This document shows, piece by piece, positions 20,860 through 32,087 of a DNA stretch of 64,000 nucleotides. Source of the stretch: Caenorhabditis remanei (taxonomy: Eukaryota > Nematoda > Chromadorea > Rhabditida > Rhabditidae); contig NC_071332.1 of the NCBI RefSeq assembly GCF_010183535.1, forward strand, positions 19,654,001 to 19,718,000, given 5' to 3'. The translations under genes were made by a program, and so were the position numbers. Positions within the stretch are counted from its first letter, which is position 1. Each line of letters begins with the position of its first letter. Below the pieces are notes generated by a model. That model made no database searches. It was given only the letters and a program-made list of their open reading frames with translations, and was not told where the DNA came from.

Positions 20860-21420
20860 AATGTAGCCGTCAGACGTTTTGAAGTGGCTACTTACTAGCA
20901 AAAACTGGCATTTTTCAGGCGTGGAAGCCTCCCACAGTTGAAAATCGCAATTTTCAAAGTTTTTGACACAAAAATTGGTCTGAAATACCCACTGATTGTC
21001 AAAAAATCATTAAAATTGAATTTCTAGCCCATCGCTCTAGGCAATCTGAAAATCTTCGACTTTTTGAAGTTTTTGACTCAAAAAACCGATTGAAAAGTCA
21101 ATTATTTGTCAAAATGCAAAATTTTTCCCGTTTTGCAACTAAAAATCAATATTTTCATAGTTTTTGACTATGCAAAACTCCAAAAATTGGTTAGTAACTG
21201 CAAAAACCAAAGTACCTCAAAATCCGGAGGTCCAGAAGCTAAAAACCTCAAAATTGTATAGTTTTTACGCAAAAAGAACCAACGATGGTCAAAAAAGTCA
21301 AAAACCGGTCAGAAATGCCGAAATTTACAAATTTGAGAATACTAACCGGCTCTGGGTCCTTGAAAATTCAAAAACCCGACAAAATTTGAGGTTCTAGGCT
21401 GTCATAGAGGTTTCTAGGCC
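20860..21420. repeat. Dispersed repeat family B, copy between H1 and H2
   Basis: Same vocabulary as the copy at 22330-22600 but inverted relative to it: AACCTCAAAATTGTATAGTT (21245 on) matches the complement around 22480. The two therefore form a loose inverted pair around H2. Confidence 0.6.
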
Positions 21421-21669
21421 ACCGACAGATTCTACAATGCGCCTACGACGTTTAAAAACTACCCCGTTTTAAAACCGTTTCTTTTATTCCAGACACCCCT
21501 CAAAAAACCATGTAAAAGGTCTAGGCCACCAGAAAGTTTTCTAGGCTATCCCAGACACTTCTAGACTAAAAGACCTCTCACCCGAGTTACAAACCGTCTT
21601 AGTTGCCAAACGGTCTAGTTTCAAACCATCCCAACATCCAGAGACAGTCTCCATGAAAAAGTGCTCACC

Positions 21670-21984
21670 TCAAGGGTTCGCACAATCGGTCAAGCTGTGA
21701 TCTCCGGTAAGAAACCGCTTAAACCAGTACTGAACCAGGTGCAATTCAATCGTCGGCGCATCTCCGGGTCCGCCAAACTTCTCATGAATATCCGCCAGAT
21801 TTTTATTGATCTTGGCAACTGTCTGCTTAGCGGTGAGGCCCTCTTTGAAGTCGGACAGGATGGTGAATCGGATCGAGAAGCTTTTTGCCGCTTTTTCCAG
21901 AAGATTCTCTTCTCGCTCACCCGGGAATCCCGGAATCGGGATGTACGGTTTTTTTGGTATCTGATCGTTGGTGGGGCCGGACAT
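21670..21984 (-). CDS. H2: small Mos1/mariner-type HTH protein
   Basis: A coding exon of 104 residues. A proline-rich leader (PKKPYIPIPGFPG) is followed by an HTH-like segment: RFTILSDFKEGLTAKQTVAK and, after a loop, LVQYWFKRFLTGDHSLTD. Spacing and residues parallel H1 and the gene at 23628. The start codon directly follows a CCCTTCAG acceptor. The stop codon is followed after one base by a GTGAG donor (21668). No transposase catalytic residues. Likely a stand-alone DNA-binding or protein-binding domain; partner unknown. Confidence 0.75.
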   Translation of the reverse strand: MSGPTNDQIPKKPYIPIPGFPGEREENLLEKAAKSFSIRFTILSDFKEGLTAKQTVAKINKNLADIHEKFGGPGDAPTIELHLVQYWFKRFLTGDHSLTDCANP

Positions 21985-22094
21985 CTGAAGGGTGGCAAAA
22001 CTTAAGGAGAAAAAAAATCCGTACAGTAAAAGATAGAAAATCAGGTATAATTACCGATAATTATCTTCACAATTACACAAAATTCCAAATATAT

Positions 22095-22251
22095 ACTTTA
22101 TTGATCGAATAAAAAGACAAAATTTGGCAACGTTTCGAAAAATGGAATTTACGGGGAAAAGGAAAAAAACGGGGAAAAGTGGGAATTTTTGGATTTTTCG
22201 TAGTGGCATTGCGATTCTGAAGATCATCGGAAGCGAAGTGGAAGGGGGTGT
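22095..22251 (-). other. Putative 3' UTR exon of H3
   Basis: TATATTCCAG precedes 22251 on the minus strand; AATAAA lies near 22100. It fits the GTAAGC donor after the H3 stop codon at 23628. Confidence 0.45.
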
Positions 22252-22329
22252 CTGGAATATAAGAGACGGTTTTAAAACGGTATAGTTTCTAAACGTCCCA
22301 TTGTAGAATCTGTCGGTGGCCTAGAAACC

Positions 22330-23590
22330 TCTATGACAGCCTAGAACCTCAAATTTTGTCGGTTTTTTGAATTTTTAAGGGCCCAGAGCCGGTTAGTATT
22401 CTCAAATGTGTAAATTTCGGCATTTCTGACCGATTTTTTGACTTTTTTAATCATCGTTGGTTCTTTTTGCGTAAAAACTATAAAACTTTGAGGTTTTTAG
22501 CTTCAGGACCTCTGGATTTTGAGGTAATCTGTTTTTTGCAGTTACTAACCAATTTTTGGAGTTTTGCATAGTCAAAAACTATGAAAATATTGTTTTTCCG
22601 ATGCTAAGCTGGTCAAAAACCATGTCATAAGCTTCTAGCTCTCTTTGAACCTCTGAGATGGCTTAGAATCTCAAATTTGGTCAATTTTCGAGCTTTAAAA
22701 GAGTCCAGAACCTACTAAAACCACAATTTTTAGCTTGTAAACCTCAAAAATTGAAAATTTGAGGCGTGGGAGGCCTAAATGTTCAAATTTTTTGCATTTA
22801 TGAGAAAGTGTTGGTCGCTTTAATCGGTTTTTGAACCAAAAACTTGAATTTTTTGATAAAAGTAGCAATTTACAGGTGTTAGACTATGTCCCAGGGTTTC
22901 AGATACCCTGATGAGCTGGAAATCTAATTTTTGACAATTTTTTTAACTCGGAAAATGTCATAAATCACTATTTCTACCTCGCAGCGCTCTGAAACTGGAA
23001 ATCCGGGATGTCGGCTTCGTAACTGTCGAAAAATTTGGTATTTCAGTCCGAATTTTGTGTTAAAACTGCAATTTCCAGCTGTCAGACGCTTTCACGCTTC
23101 CAAAATACAGGTTGTTGCTTGTAATTAGCCACTTTATAGCGTCTGACGTGTAAATTTTGTGAAAATCGGTATTCATGGTCGTTTTTTGGTTTTTTTCGAG
23201 ATTAAAACTTCAAAAATTGCGTTTTTTAATTGCTAAACGTGTCGAAGACCATGTCATAAGCTTCCAGCTTCCTTAGAACCTCTTTGATGGCTAAGAATCT
23301 TAATTTTGTCGATTTTCGTTCTTCGAAACGGTCAAAAACCTACTAAAACCACAATTTTCAGCTTGAGATGTTCAAAACTGCTATTTTCAGCTGACAGAGG
23401 CTCACACGCGTCCAAAATGTAATCTTTTTGTTTGTAATAGGCCACTACAAAGCGTCGGACGGCTAAATTGTTTTAAATTCGGCATTTTTACGGTCTTTTT
23501 GTCATTTTTTCGAGCTTTGAACTTCAAAAATCGCGTTTTCTAATTGCTAAACGGGTCTCAGACCTTGTCAACACCTCTCGGAGCCGTTTC
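22330..23590. repeat. Dispersed repeat family B, copies between H2 and H3
   Basis: At least two rounds of the family's sequence: CATGTCATAAGCTTC(T/C)AGC occurs near 22620 and 23250, and AAAACCTACTAAAACCACAA near 22700 and 23335. Large parts resemble 19360-20160 in the same order. No gene. Confidence 0.6.
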
Positions 23591-23627
23591 CAATCATTTT
23601 TTCTCATAAAAAATGCTTACCAAAGCC

Positions 23628-23852
23628 TTAATCAGCCAAACTGGTGTCTCCCGCCATGAAGCGATTGAACCAGAACTGGACGGTGGCCAACGACAAGACG
23701 ACGTCCTCCTGCTCGCCGAGCATATTGGCCTTCGCCGCCTGGAGACACTCGTTGATCGTCTGGTGTGTCTGTTTGGCAGTCTTGCCAGTTTTGTACTCGC
23801 ACAGAATCATGATACGGCACGAGTGTTTGCACGCGAGCGGGTTTTCCGGCAT
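23628..23852 (-). CDS. H3: small Mos1/mariner-type HTH protein
   Basis: ATG 23852 follows a TATATTCCAG acceptor; the exon encodes 74 residues. HTH-like segment: CRIMILCEYKTGKTAKQTHQ and later TVQFWFNRFMAGDTSLAD, again ending with the W-F-x-R-F-x-x-G-D-x-S-L-x-D signature. As in H1 and H2 the stop is followed within a few bases by a splice donor (GTAAGC at 23620). Upstream (23960-24360) is a pyrimidine-rich stretch on the sense strand, the sort of T-rich block seen in worm promoters. Confidence 0.75.
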   Translation of the reverse strand: MPENPLACKHSCRIMILCEYKTGKTAKQTHQTINECLQAAKANMLGEQEDVVLSLATVQFWFNRFMAGDTSLAD

Positions 23853-23959
23853 TCTGGAATATAAAAATAGGAAAAAATCAAAAAAAGAAAAATTTTTGAC
23901 ACAAAAATCGCAAAAAAATACTTCGAAAAATACCGATTTTAAACGCCGCAAATCCTAAA

Positions 23960-24360
23960 AATAATATTTATACGCCTCGTAAATCGACACAACAAGATGC
24001 AAGCGCGCTACACTGGACACTGCGGCGGCCGCACGGTGAGAGATCAAGGGAATCGTGGAGGGTATGGAAATAGTGTGTAACTCGAGAGACGCAGACATTT
24101 TTAGAAAAAAAGGGGATGGTTTCGAAGCGAAGAGTGTTGTTGTCGTCGTCTCCTCTCCGTCGCTTCGCAAAGAATCGGTGGGGAAGGGAAGGGAGAGAGA
24201 GTGGTGGGAGGAGAGACGCAGAGTTTGGAAAAAAGGGGGAACATAGTATGAATTGAAAAAGGGGGAAAAGGGCAAATGAAGATGGAGGGGTTATTATCAA
24301 AACGAATAGAAAAAGAGGAGAGGGACATTTCGAAAATAAATGGGAGGAGATAGAATGGGT
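23960..24360 (-). promoter_or_regulatory. Pyrimidine-rich upstream region of H3
   Basis: On the minus strand this is a CT-rich stretch (TTCCCCACCG, CTCTCTCCCTTCCCTTCC) with CTGCGTCTCTCG and a GC-rich patch GTGCGGCCGCCGCAGTG near 24030. Overlapping long frames here follow composition. Promoter and 5' UTR is the best reading; a first noncoding exon is possible. Confidence 0.4.
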
Positions 24361-24552
24361 CGGTTTCAAAACGGACATGGTTTTGAAATTTCTAAGGTTT
24401 TCTAAGTTTTATACAGAAAATTTTTACCTCTAAAACCGACAAAATATAAATTCAATCTTAAGAAGTTTTTTTTCAAAAAAATAGAGAACATTTTCCAAAT
24501 CTAGTGAAAAAATAGACAAACTTCCACGATGTACCACACCACCAGTTTTTGC

Positions 24553-24982
24553 CCGATAGTCTCAATTTTTATAGGGTATATAAAACACGTCTCGGGCTAC
24601 ATTTTTGTAGTTGACAACTTTTCGATTGCTCCGCCCACTTTTGAGATACGAGCTTTTGAAGATAGACGGTACGAGAGAGGTAGAGACGCAGAGAAGCGAG
24701 ACCGTCTGGTTTTTCTGCGTCTCCATTCTTTACCTAGGCATGTTTATTATCGTTAGAAGCGCCTTAAAATACTGATTTTGAAAATAATGAATTTAACATG
24801 CTATAACTAAAAATGTGAGAGTTATAGTAGTTTAAAGGTCAAAAAAAGGTTTCAAAACTTTTAAAAACAGCTTCTGGAGAGGTTATAACTCTTTTGGGAC
24901 TACCCATACTAAAAAGATGTCAACTACAAAAATGAAGCTCTAGATTGGATCTAATTACCCTATAAAAATTGGAACAATGCAA
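24553..24982. repeat. Palindromic repeat family A, copy 3
   Basis: Ends CAATTTTTATAGGGTA and its complement TACCCTATAAAAATTGG, with inner TTTTTGTAGTTGACAACTTT and AGATGTCAACTACAAAAATG. GAGACGCAGAGAAGCGAGAC lies in the loop. No coding content. Confidence 0.75.
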
Positions 24983-26249
24983 TGAGGCACAGCGTACAAG
25001 TTTGTCAATTTCTTAAAGCAATTTTTGGAAATAAAATTGTTTTCCTGGTCTAAAAGATAATCTAAAGGGCTAATCAGTCTAATTAGCCTAATTAACAAAG
25101 CCAATTTCAATGTAAATCAATACCCAAAGTCACCTATCTTCTATTCGCCCAAAATGTGTGTCTCTCTCCTTCTTTTCATCGTTTTTTGTGTAACAATTAG
25201 AAAAAAAAGAAAAAACCAATTAGAAGAAAACGATACAGAAGTTCTAGATGGCATCAAGTGGTATGATCAATATATATATATATATATATTTGTAATAGAA
25301 AAACATGTAAAATGGTTTAAAAGAAAACTTTTAAAAATATTTTAAAAAAGGTGAAAAAAAGATACATGAAACCTGGAGAGATAATTAGTATGGTTAATTA
25401 GGATAGAGCTAATTATAAAACATAGTTAAAAAGATTGTCAAGAAATCTCAACCTGCAGTATTAAATAGACACTCAATCATCTGTGTATCACAAATTTCAT
25501 CATTTCGAAATTCTGAGAAAAAAATTTTGTTTCGAGTGGGCGTATACACCTCAAATTCTAGATATAATGTTCACACATTTCGAAAATTTCTCTCAAAAAC
25601 CAATAATCTTGAGTAGGCGTGTTGTTGATGTTGTAAGCCATAATTATATGTACAGAGATAAAAAGTTTATAAAATTGGTTTCGAAAACTTTTTTGAAAAC
25701 TTTTTTAAAAACAACACAAATTACATGTATGTACGAGTTGTGGCAGCATAAACATTTATTGTGATTTGTGTCTAAAAGTATGGGTAATAACGATTAAGAT
25801 CATGTTGGAAAGTCTTATCCGTGATTTTGAATAAATTTTAAATTGTCGAGTGTGGCGTACAGGAGATGCATAACGGAGGTAATGAAAAGTTTGGCAAGTC
25901 GGCGGAAAGGACGTTTTGAAACCGTATCGTTTTGAAACCATAGTGAGATCAAGACTTGGAAGTATCACAGCACACAAATAATTTCAGACGTTTTACCTGA
26001 AAACTTTGAATCATAATAAAAATTTTCAAATAACCACCTTACATGCCGTAACAACACTTTTCGTATAACCGGATCAAATAGTAACCCGCAAAGTGGGTCA
26101 AAAATAAGAGCGATTGACCTGAAATTTTAAAAAAAAAATCATACGGTACAGCAATCTAAAGCACAGTAATCCAGGATCACTCTAGGATCTGATTACAGTA
26201 ACCTAGATCCTGGATACAGCTACAGTAACCCGGAGATCTGAGATCTTGG
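24983..26249. other. AT-rich intergenic DNA, no gene seen
   Basis: Includes an (AT)n run at about 25271-25290. Open frames at 25483-25764 and 25756-25977 lack start context, splice signals or family resemblance. Around 26150-26250 are GGATC/TACAGTAACC words. Confidence 0.5.
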
Positions 26250-26580
26250 ATCCAGTCACACAGATCAAGGGTAGAACTTTATTTTTGTAGTTGACAACTT
26301 TTTTTTTCGGACACTCCCTTGCAAGTTACATATCGTCGAAGTAATTTCTCCCTCAAATCGACGAATTTCAGTGCAAATTAGTGCGATTTTTGAGCTGTCG
26401 TCTTAAAATGACCATAACTCTCTAGGGAGTGTCCGTACAAATAAGTTGTCAACTACAAAAATGGAGCTCTAGGTTCAATCTATATGATTCATTAAAAATT
26501 TTCAAGGTGTGACATCCAGAATTACAACGGCACACTCTCAAAGTTGGTCATTTTCCACTGAAAACCGCCAAAGTTTTTGT
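26250..26580. repeat. Palindromic repeat family A, copy 4
   Basis: Inner arms TTTTTGTAGTTGACAACTTT and AAGTTGTCAACTACAAAAAT with the central TGAGCTGTCGTCTTAAAATG shared with copy 1. It lies about 170 bp upstream of the next F-box gene and may contribute to its 5' flank. Confidence 0.75.
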
Positions 26581-26747
26581 TTTCTCTCTGCGTCTCTCAG
26601 ACGAGAGACAGCGAGAGATGGAATCTCTAGTGGACACTTTGTGGAGACGTAGAGAAAAAGACGGTGCGGTTTACATAACCTGCTGACCGTCCGTTTATTC
26701 GCTTGTTGTCGATTCATTCCAGCTGTTTTTATTATTATTTTTTTTTA

Positions 26748-29700
26748 ATGGCGATTTCCCTGCTGGAAATTCCAGATTTGCCAATGGAGATGATAACGAA
26801 TTATTGTGATTTTCCGACGATGTGAGTTTTTTCGAGACGTTTTGAAATAGAACATTTGGATATTTCTAACTGAAAATTTCAATTTTGACTCAAAGAATCT
26901 CGTTTTCAAGCTTAAAATTTGACTTTTTGATTCGAAAATCCAATTTTTCGAGATAAAAGTCCGGTTTTTGACAAGAAATCGATCATTTTCAGACAAAAAA
27001 CTAAACTTTCGCGGCAAAAAAACGCTATCAAAATTTCGGTTTTGAAACGTCTTTTTTAAAGAAAAAACTTGTTTTAAAATGTCAGTTTTCGGAAAGAAAC
27101 TGGTTATAGAACGCCCGGTTTCAAATAAATCAGTTTCAGAACGTCCTATCTGGAAAGTAACGGTTCTGAAACGTCTCGTATTAAAGAAATTGGTTTTAAA
27201 ACGTCCGTTTCTGAGAGTTTCGGTTGCATAACGTTTTAAAAAAAGAAATCTGTTTCAAAACATTAGTTTTGAAATGTCCGTTTTTTGAACTTTTGGTTGC
27301 AAAACGTGGTTTTTAGTAAAAAACTGGTTCTAAAATGACCGTTTTAGAAGAACTCGGTTGCGAAATGTACTTTTCGGAAAAACGGTTTCAAAACGTCCCT
27401 GTTTTTTCAGCCAAGCCCTCCGCAAAGCCTGCCGAGACCTCCGCAACTTCATCGACGACAAAAAACCAGATGTCTACCCGGAACCCTTAAAAATCACTGT
27501 GGAACGCGGAGCTATTGCATTGGATTTGACAAACGGAGACCACCTGGAAATGTATCCAGAAGGCTCCAGAATCTATTTGAGATATGTTGGAAATGAAGTG
27601 TATTGGATAAGAAGTGACGGGCAGCGGAAGAAAATTTTGGAGTGGGAAAACCTCTTCTTTCAAGATTTTGGACTCCTTTTGGACAATCAACCGAAGTTTT
27701 TCAACCAAGTCTCCTTCCACTTTTCCTACAGCGATGGACCTTTTTATATAACAAAATTCGAGGAATTTCTGAAAACTAGAACCAGAATTCCAATACCTAC
27801 AAAATCCGTAATAATATCGGTGTCCACTAAATCTCAATCCCTTCAACTTCTACCATACATTGACCCGAAGCATTTGGAATCCCTGGAAATAGTTCTTCAC
27901 GGACGGTATAATATGCCAAAGGATGTCTCGAAAATAGAGGATACGGAGCAATGGAAAGTGGCGAGGAAATTGGAAATGCTAAAGGCGGTGCTGAAACCAA
28001 CGGTGCCTATTGAGAAGTTCAGACATTTTTTGGTGGTGAACATTCAATATGAAACATTGGAAGTGGAAAATGTGAAGGAGTGTAAAGAGGTTGGTTTTTA
28101 TTTCAAAACTTTTCGAAAATCCAAATTCCACACATTTTGAGCCAAAAACCATCAAAATCCGTCCAAAACTGACAAAGTTAGGGAATTTCGAAAATTTTCA
28201 AAAATTTTCAAAAATCCAAATTTCACTTGATCCACCGTAACTCTGTCAATATCGCGTCAAGACCCTTGAAACTTATATTTTTGGAATCAGCTAGTCAAGA
28301 CGAGTCGAATGAGTATAATTATGATCATGTTCCATCCAATTTGAGAAAAATGTGTGACTTCCCAGATATCAGGTTTTCATGCTGCAACCTAGTATTTTCA
28401 TGGAAAATTTAAATTATTTTGCATATTTTGAGCCTATAACTAGAGACCGCAACATTTTTTTCAAACTCAAGTTTCCATTAAAATTTCTATCCTGGCCTGT
28501 TCTTCAGGTATATCGAAGTACATTCCCAAAATTTTTCCCGAAAATATTCACTCTCTCCGAAGTAACAGGACCTTTTGGTCAGCCATGGTTTCTACTGAAT
28601 TCTCTTGGGGAATTCTTTCGTTTTCCTGACCACGCAAAAAATATTTTCTGTTTTCACGTTCAACCTGTCTGCAACCTTCTCTTCTTAAACCCACTAGGTA
28701 TGGGGGATGAATATTTTAAAGGCGCATGCGTTAAAATTTTTTCATTTCTCACTAGCCAAAATGTCACGCTTTGTTGACCGTCAATAACTTGGTCCGTTTT
28801 TCACATTTTCACCTAATTTTTCTTTGGCTATTAGGAATAGGCTGTCCCGTCATTCCTGGAAAATTTGGTGTTGATACCATCATTGGTGACCGAGCTATGA
28901 GCCGTAAAGTGAAACTCACATGTTTTAGCTTGAAAAGTTTGTATTTTTAAGTGTTTTTCAGTGAAAATACATTCGTGACCTTTCAATGACCGAGGCCAAA
29001 CCAGTGACTTCTTTCCATTCATTTCAATTAGGAGTAAGTATGCTGCGATTCCCTCTGAAAGTCCCGGGAAGCATACTTGTCAAAAATCGGGCCGGCCCGG
29101 CTCGGCCCGTCGGCCCGGCCCGGCCCGGCCCGGCCCGGCCCGAAATTTCTCTTGGCCCGGCCCGGCCCGGCGGCCCGGATTCAAAAATGGGTACCCATTT
29201 TTACCAATTTTTTTTTTGAAATTTTTCGAAAAAAAAACAGTAAAAATGCTTAAATTATCATACAAATTCACATTTTGATTCAATTTTAAATGTTTATTCA
29301 AAAACTATACTTTTTTCAAAAAATTTCAAAAAATTTCCAAAAAAAGTTCAAAAACTCAAAATGTTTTCAAAAAATGTTTCAAAACGGGCCGAGCGGGCCG
29401 GGCCGGGCCGAGATTTTTCCTGGTTTCGGCCCGGCCCGGCCCGTGACAAGTATGCCGGGAAGCATTTCTGACGCATGGCAACAGGGCCGAAGGCCCTGTT
29501 TTACTCTGGCTCAGGGCCGCAGGTGTCCCGTGTTATCCACTGAACCAAAAAAGAAAACATCAAATATCTAAAGTTCTACAATACGGATTTTTTAATTTCT
29601 AAGTGGGTCTAGATCGAAATTTTGCGTAGATTCTGATTCCGTCAAGAAACGATGCGAGTCTGACTTGCATTAACCTGAACTGTCGGAAAAACTACTTTTC

Positions 29701-30822
29701 TTTTTGAGCCTGTTGTCTTCGGACACCGAAAAAACCACATTTTACGAATCAACGGCTTTCCAAATCTTGGCCCCAGGTACCTGAAGAGATTTCCGAAAAC
29801 AATATGTCCAAAAATATATAGGTAATCACTGTAAATTTTTTGAAGTGATGCCTCGAAGTTCAGCTGGCTCCCAAAAAAATTCGACAGCACGAAAATTGAA
29901 TTTTCTTTCAAAACCTATTACAGTATGTCAAGAACTACTAGAAACAGTAAAAAAACGATGCGAGTCTGACCTACAACGATCTCAACGTGACATTTTTCTA
30001 AAAAAAAGCAAAACGTTTTTTGAGTTTTCTGAGAAAACTAAACATTTGGGTGAAACGAAAGTCTGTTCATTGAATTCTACGTACTCGATTACATAGGGGT
30101 CAAAAGTTTTCATTCTGTTTTAGCGTACTGGGCTCTCAGGGCAGACCGTCAAACATTCTGATAATCTCCCCATGACGTCCCAAGAGAAGAAAATGAAAAA
30201 CTCCGCCCACGTTCATTGCGGTCCCTACCTATAACCATCAAAATCCGTCCAAAACTCACAAAGTTACAAGTTTTCGAAAATTTTCGAAAACCTAAAAGTT
30301 CACTATTTCTACCGTAACTCAGTCAATATCGCGTTGAGACCCATGAAACTTTTTTTTTGAAATCAGCGAGTCAAGACGGTTCGAATGAATATAATCATGA
30401 CCATATTCTAGTCCATCTGAAAAAATAATCCCAGTACAATGCTCCGTTATTCCGCTGATATTCAGCATGCCACAAAAATAGTCGTAGCTCTGCGGGATTT
30501 TGGCGTATAGCTATGAAACGCATATTTTTAAGTCAAGTCAAGACGGTTTAAATAAGTATAATAAGATCTTCCTAATTTCCAGCTCTTCCTCCAATTCACC
30601 GACTACAAGAAACACTTCACCCTTGGCAGTGTCGGGTTTATTCCCAGGGATTTATTCGATGGAGTTTTTGGAGATGACGTGAACACTCTACCCAAAAAAT
30701 GGTACTTCAAAGCAGAGAAAAATCTGGAAAAGGTGCTTCAGATAACAATGGATTCCGTGTTTTTTGAGTTTAAGTTTGTTGAGAGATCAGAAGTTTCGAA
30801 TGGTGTTTTGATTATTGATTGA
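26748..30822 (+). CDS. F-box/FTH protein with a 2.5-kb repeat-filled intron
   Basis: Exons 26748-26821, 27411-28089 and 30583-30822 give about 330 residues. F-box: LLEIPDLPMEMITNYCDFPT then IQALRKACRDLRNFIDDKKP. The middle region IYLRYVGNEVYWIRSDGQRK is close to the gene at 59378, so these two form a subgroup. FTH-like part: LPYIDPKHLESLEI ... EKFRHFLVVNIQYETLEV. The last exon (LFLQFTDYKKHF ... WYFKAEKNLEKVLQI ... FVERSEVSNGVLIID) gives the VPxG.VI.D ending common to the right-hand array. Intron 1 holds repeated AAACGTCC phrases; intron 2 holds two family C repeats and the GGCCC palindrome. Splice phases (2, then 0) are conserved. Confidence 0.87.
28140..28440 (+). repeat. Dispersed repeat family C, copy 1 (intronic)
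   Basis: Carries CCATCAAAATCCGTCCAAAA, CACC/GTAACTC.GTCAATATCGCG and AATCAGC.AGTCAAGACG, shared with 30232-30570 and, inverted, with 32895-33230. Confidence 0.7.
29070..29465. repeat. GGCCC satellite framed by an inverted repeat
   Basis: Left block (29085-29180) is (CGGCCCGGCC)n, right block (29385-29450) is its complement plus GGCCCGGCCCGTG, with an AT-rich spacer between. GGGAAGCATACTTGTCA at 29070 pairs with TGACAAGTATGCCGGGA at 29447. The very GC-rich arms in an AT-rich intron would form an extremely stable hairpin. Gly-Pro-Ala-Arg frames here are artefacts. Confidence 0.85.
30232..30570 (+). repeat. Dispersed repeat family C, copy 2 (intronic)
   Basis: Nearly collinear with copy 1 and extended by a second half: GCCACAAAAATAGTCGTAGCTC, TAGCTATGAAACGCATATTT and GTCAAGACGGTTTAAATAAG. 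It abuts the acceptor of the last F-box exon. Confidence 0.7.
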
Positions 30823-32087
30823 GAAAGTTTTATATTAATAAATTGGTTCCGAGACAATCCCCGAATGAACGGGACTATCACCCACTTGTGTATTTCTTTT
30901 TCTGTTTTGTTATCGAAAAAAGTTATTACAATCATTTATTTATTGAATTGTTTGAGTAATAATGCAAAAATAACAAAAGTCTGAGAATTTAAGCAGCAGA
31001 ATTTCTTCCACGTGCCGCTCCTGTTGCAGATCTTTGTTTACGTACCTAGGACATTTCGAAACGTATGGTTCCAAAATGTCCCAGTTTTTTGCCCCAATGT
31101 TTTGCATTCCTAATCTGAAATACTCGAAATTTTGCACGCCCAATTTTTAGAACTTCAAATTTTAGACCCATAATTTTAGACGATCGACTTTAAACAATGT
31201 GTACACGTGTTATCAGAAAGTTAATGAGTCTAAAAATTTGCAAGTAACAGTCGAAACAGTTTTTCAATCATTAGACAGACAGACAACTATTTCCAATTAT
31301 TTCGTTTTAAATCTGGAACTCTAGGACATCTATGAATTCAAGAATCCATGAATTCAGGAGTCTAGGAATTCAGAAATCTAGGAATTCCAAAATCTAGAAA
31401 TCTAGAAATGTAGGAATTTCGGAACCTTACAATTCTGGAAATCTAGGAATTCAAAAATCTTTCTTTCCGGGTCCTAGAAATTCGGGAATCTAGGAATTCA
31501 AGAATCTAGGAACTCAGGAATCAAAAAATTCCAAAATCTCAAAAATCCAAAAATACAGTAAAACTACCTTTTCTCATCTTTGTCCCAAAGTACACATGCT
31601 CGAAAGCAAGTTTATGATCCACCTGTAATTATATTTATTTATTTTATTAATTAAAATTAACTATGTTTCACAAATTACATACCTATTTTTTAAAACAAAG
31701 GGACTTCGACTGCATAGAGACTAATGTGGAGGAGTTGTCATTTAGATGTCATCTGAAACAACATCATGTCAATTTAAAAATTAAAAAATTAATTAACGTA
31801 CCTCAGAATGTTCATCGACCGACTAACAAGATGAAGTCCATAATCCAATAAAAAGTACAAAAAGTCATCTGAAAATTACTTTATTTTCTTATTACCTGAC
31901 ATTTTCAAACTTACAATTCTAAAAAAATCAATAAATAGTTTTTAGGCTAATACACACTCAGCCATGGCAGATAGGTAACAAATGATAACGAATTTTTGAT
32001 TATAAGCGTAAAAGGCGGAGCTAAAAAAAAGTTAGATAGAAGAGACGCAGATTCAAAATTTATTTATTTATTTATTCACTGAATCAA
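30823..32087. other. Convergent intergenic region
   Basis: Lies between the plus-strand F-box gene (AATAAA near 30836) and the minus-strand Clc-like gene. 31320-31560 is a degenerate tandem repeat of GAATCTAGGAATTCAGG; the same unit inverted occupies 32275-32540 inside the Clc-like gene. No gene seen. Confidence 0.55.
31320..31560 (+). repeat. GAATCTAGGAATTCAGG tandem repeat
   Basis: Degenerate units of 8-17 bp built from AATCTAGGAATTC. The inverted counterpart is at 32275-32540, about 1 kb away. Confidence 0.8.

Noticed and set aside
23968..24378. 136-residue minus-strand frame and an overlapping 106-residue frame
   Set aside because: Several frames are open at once in a CT-rich stretch, which points to composition. 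It is better explained as promoter and 5' UTR of the HTH gene H3.
28379..28777. 132-residue frame within the F-box intron
   Set aside because: No acceptor/donor pair, no family resemblance, and it overlaps the dispersed repeat. Counted as intron.
29080..29301. Gly-Pro-Ala-Arg collagen-like frames on both strands
   Set aside because: Artefact of the GGCCC satellite; no signal peptide, no Gly-X-Y periodicity and the frames end at the array edges.
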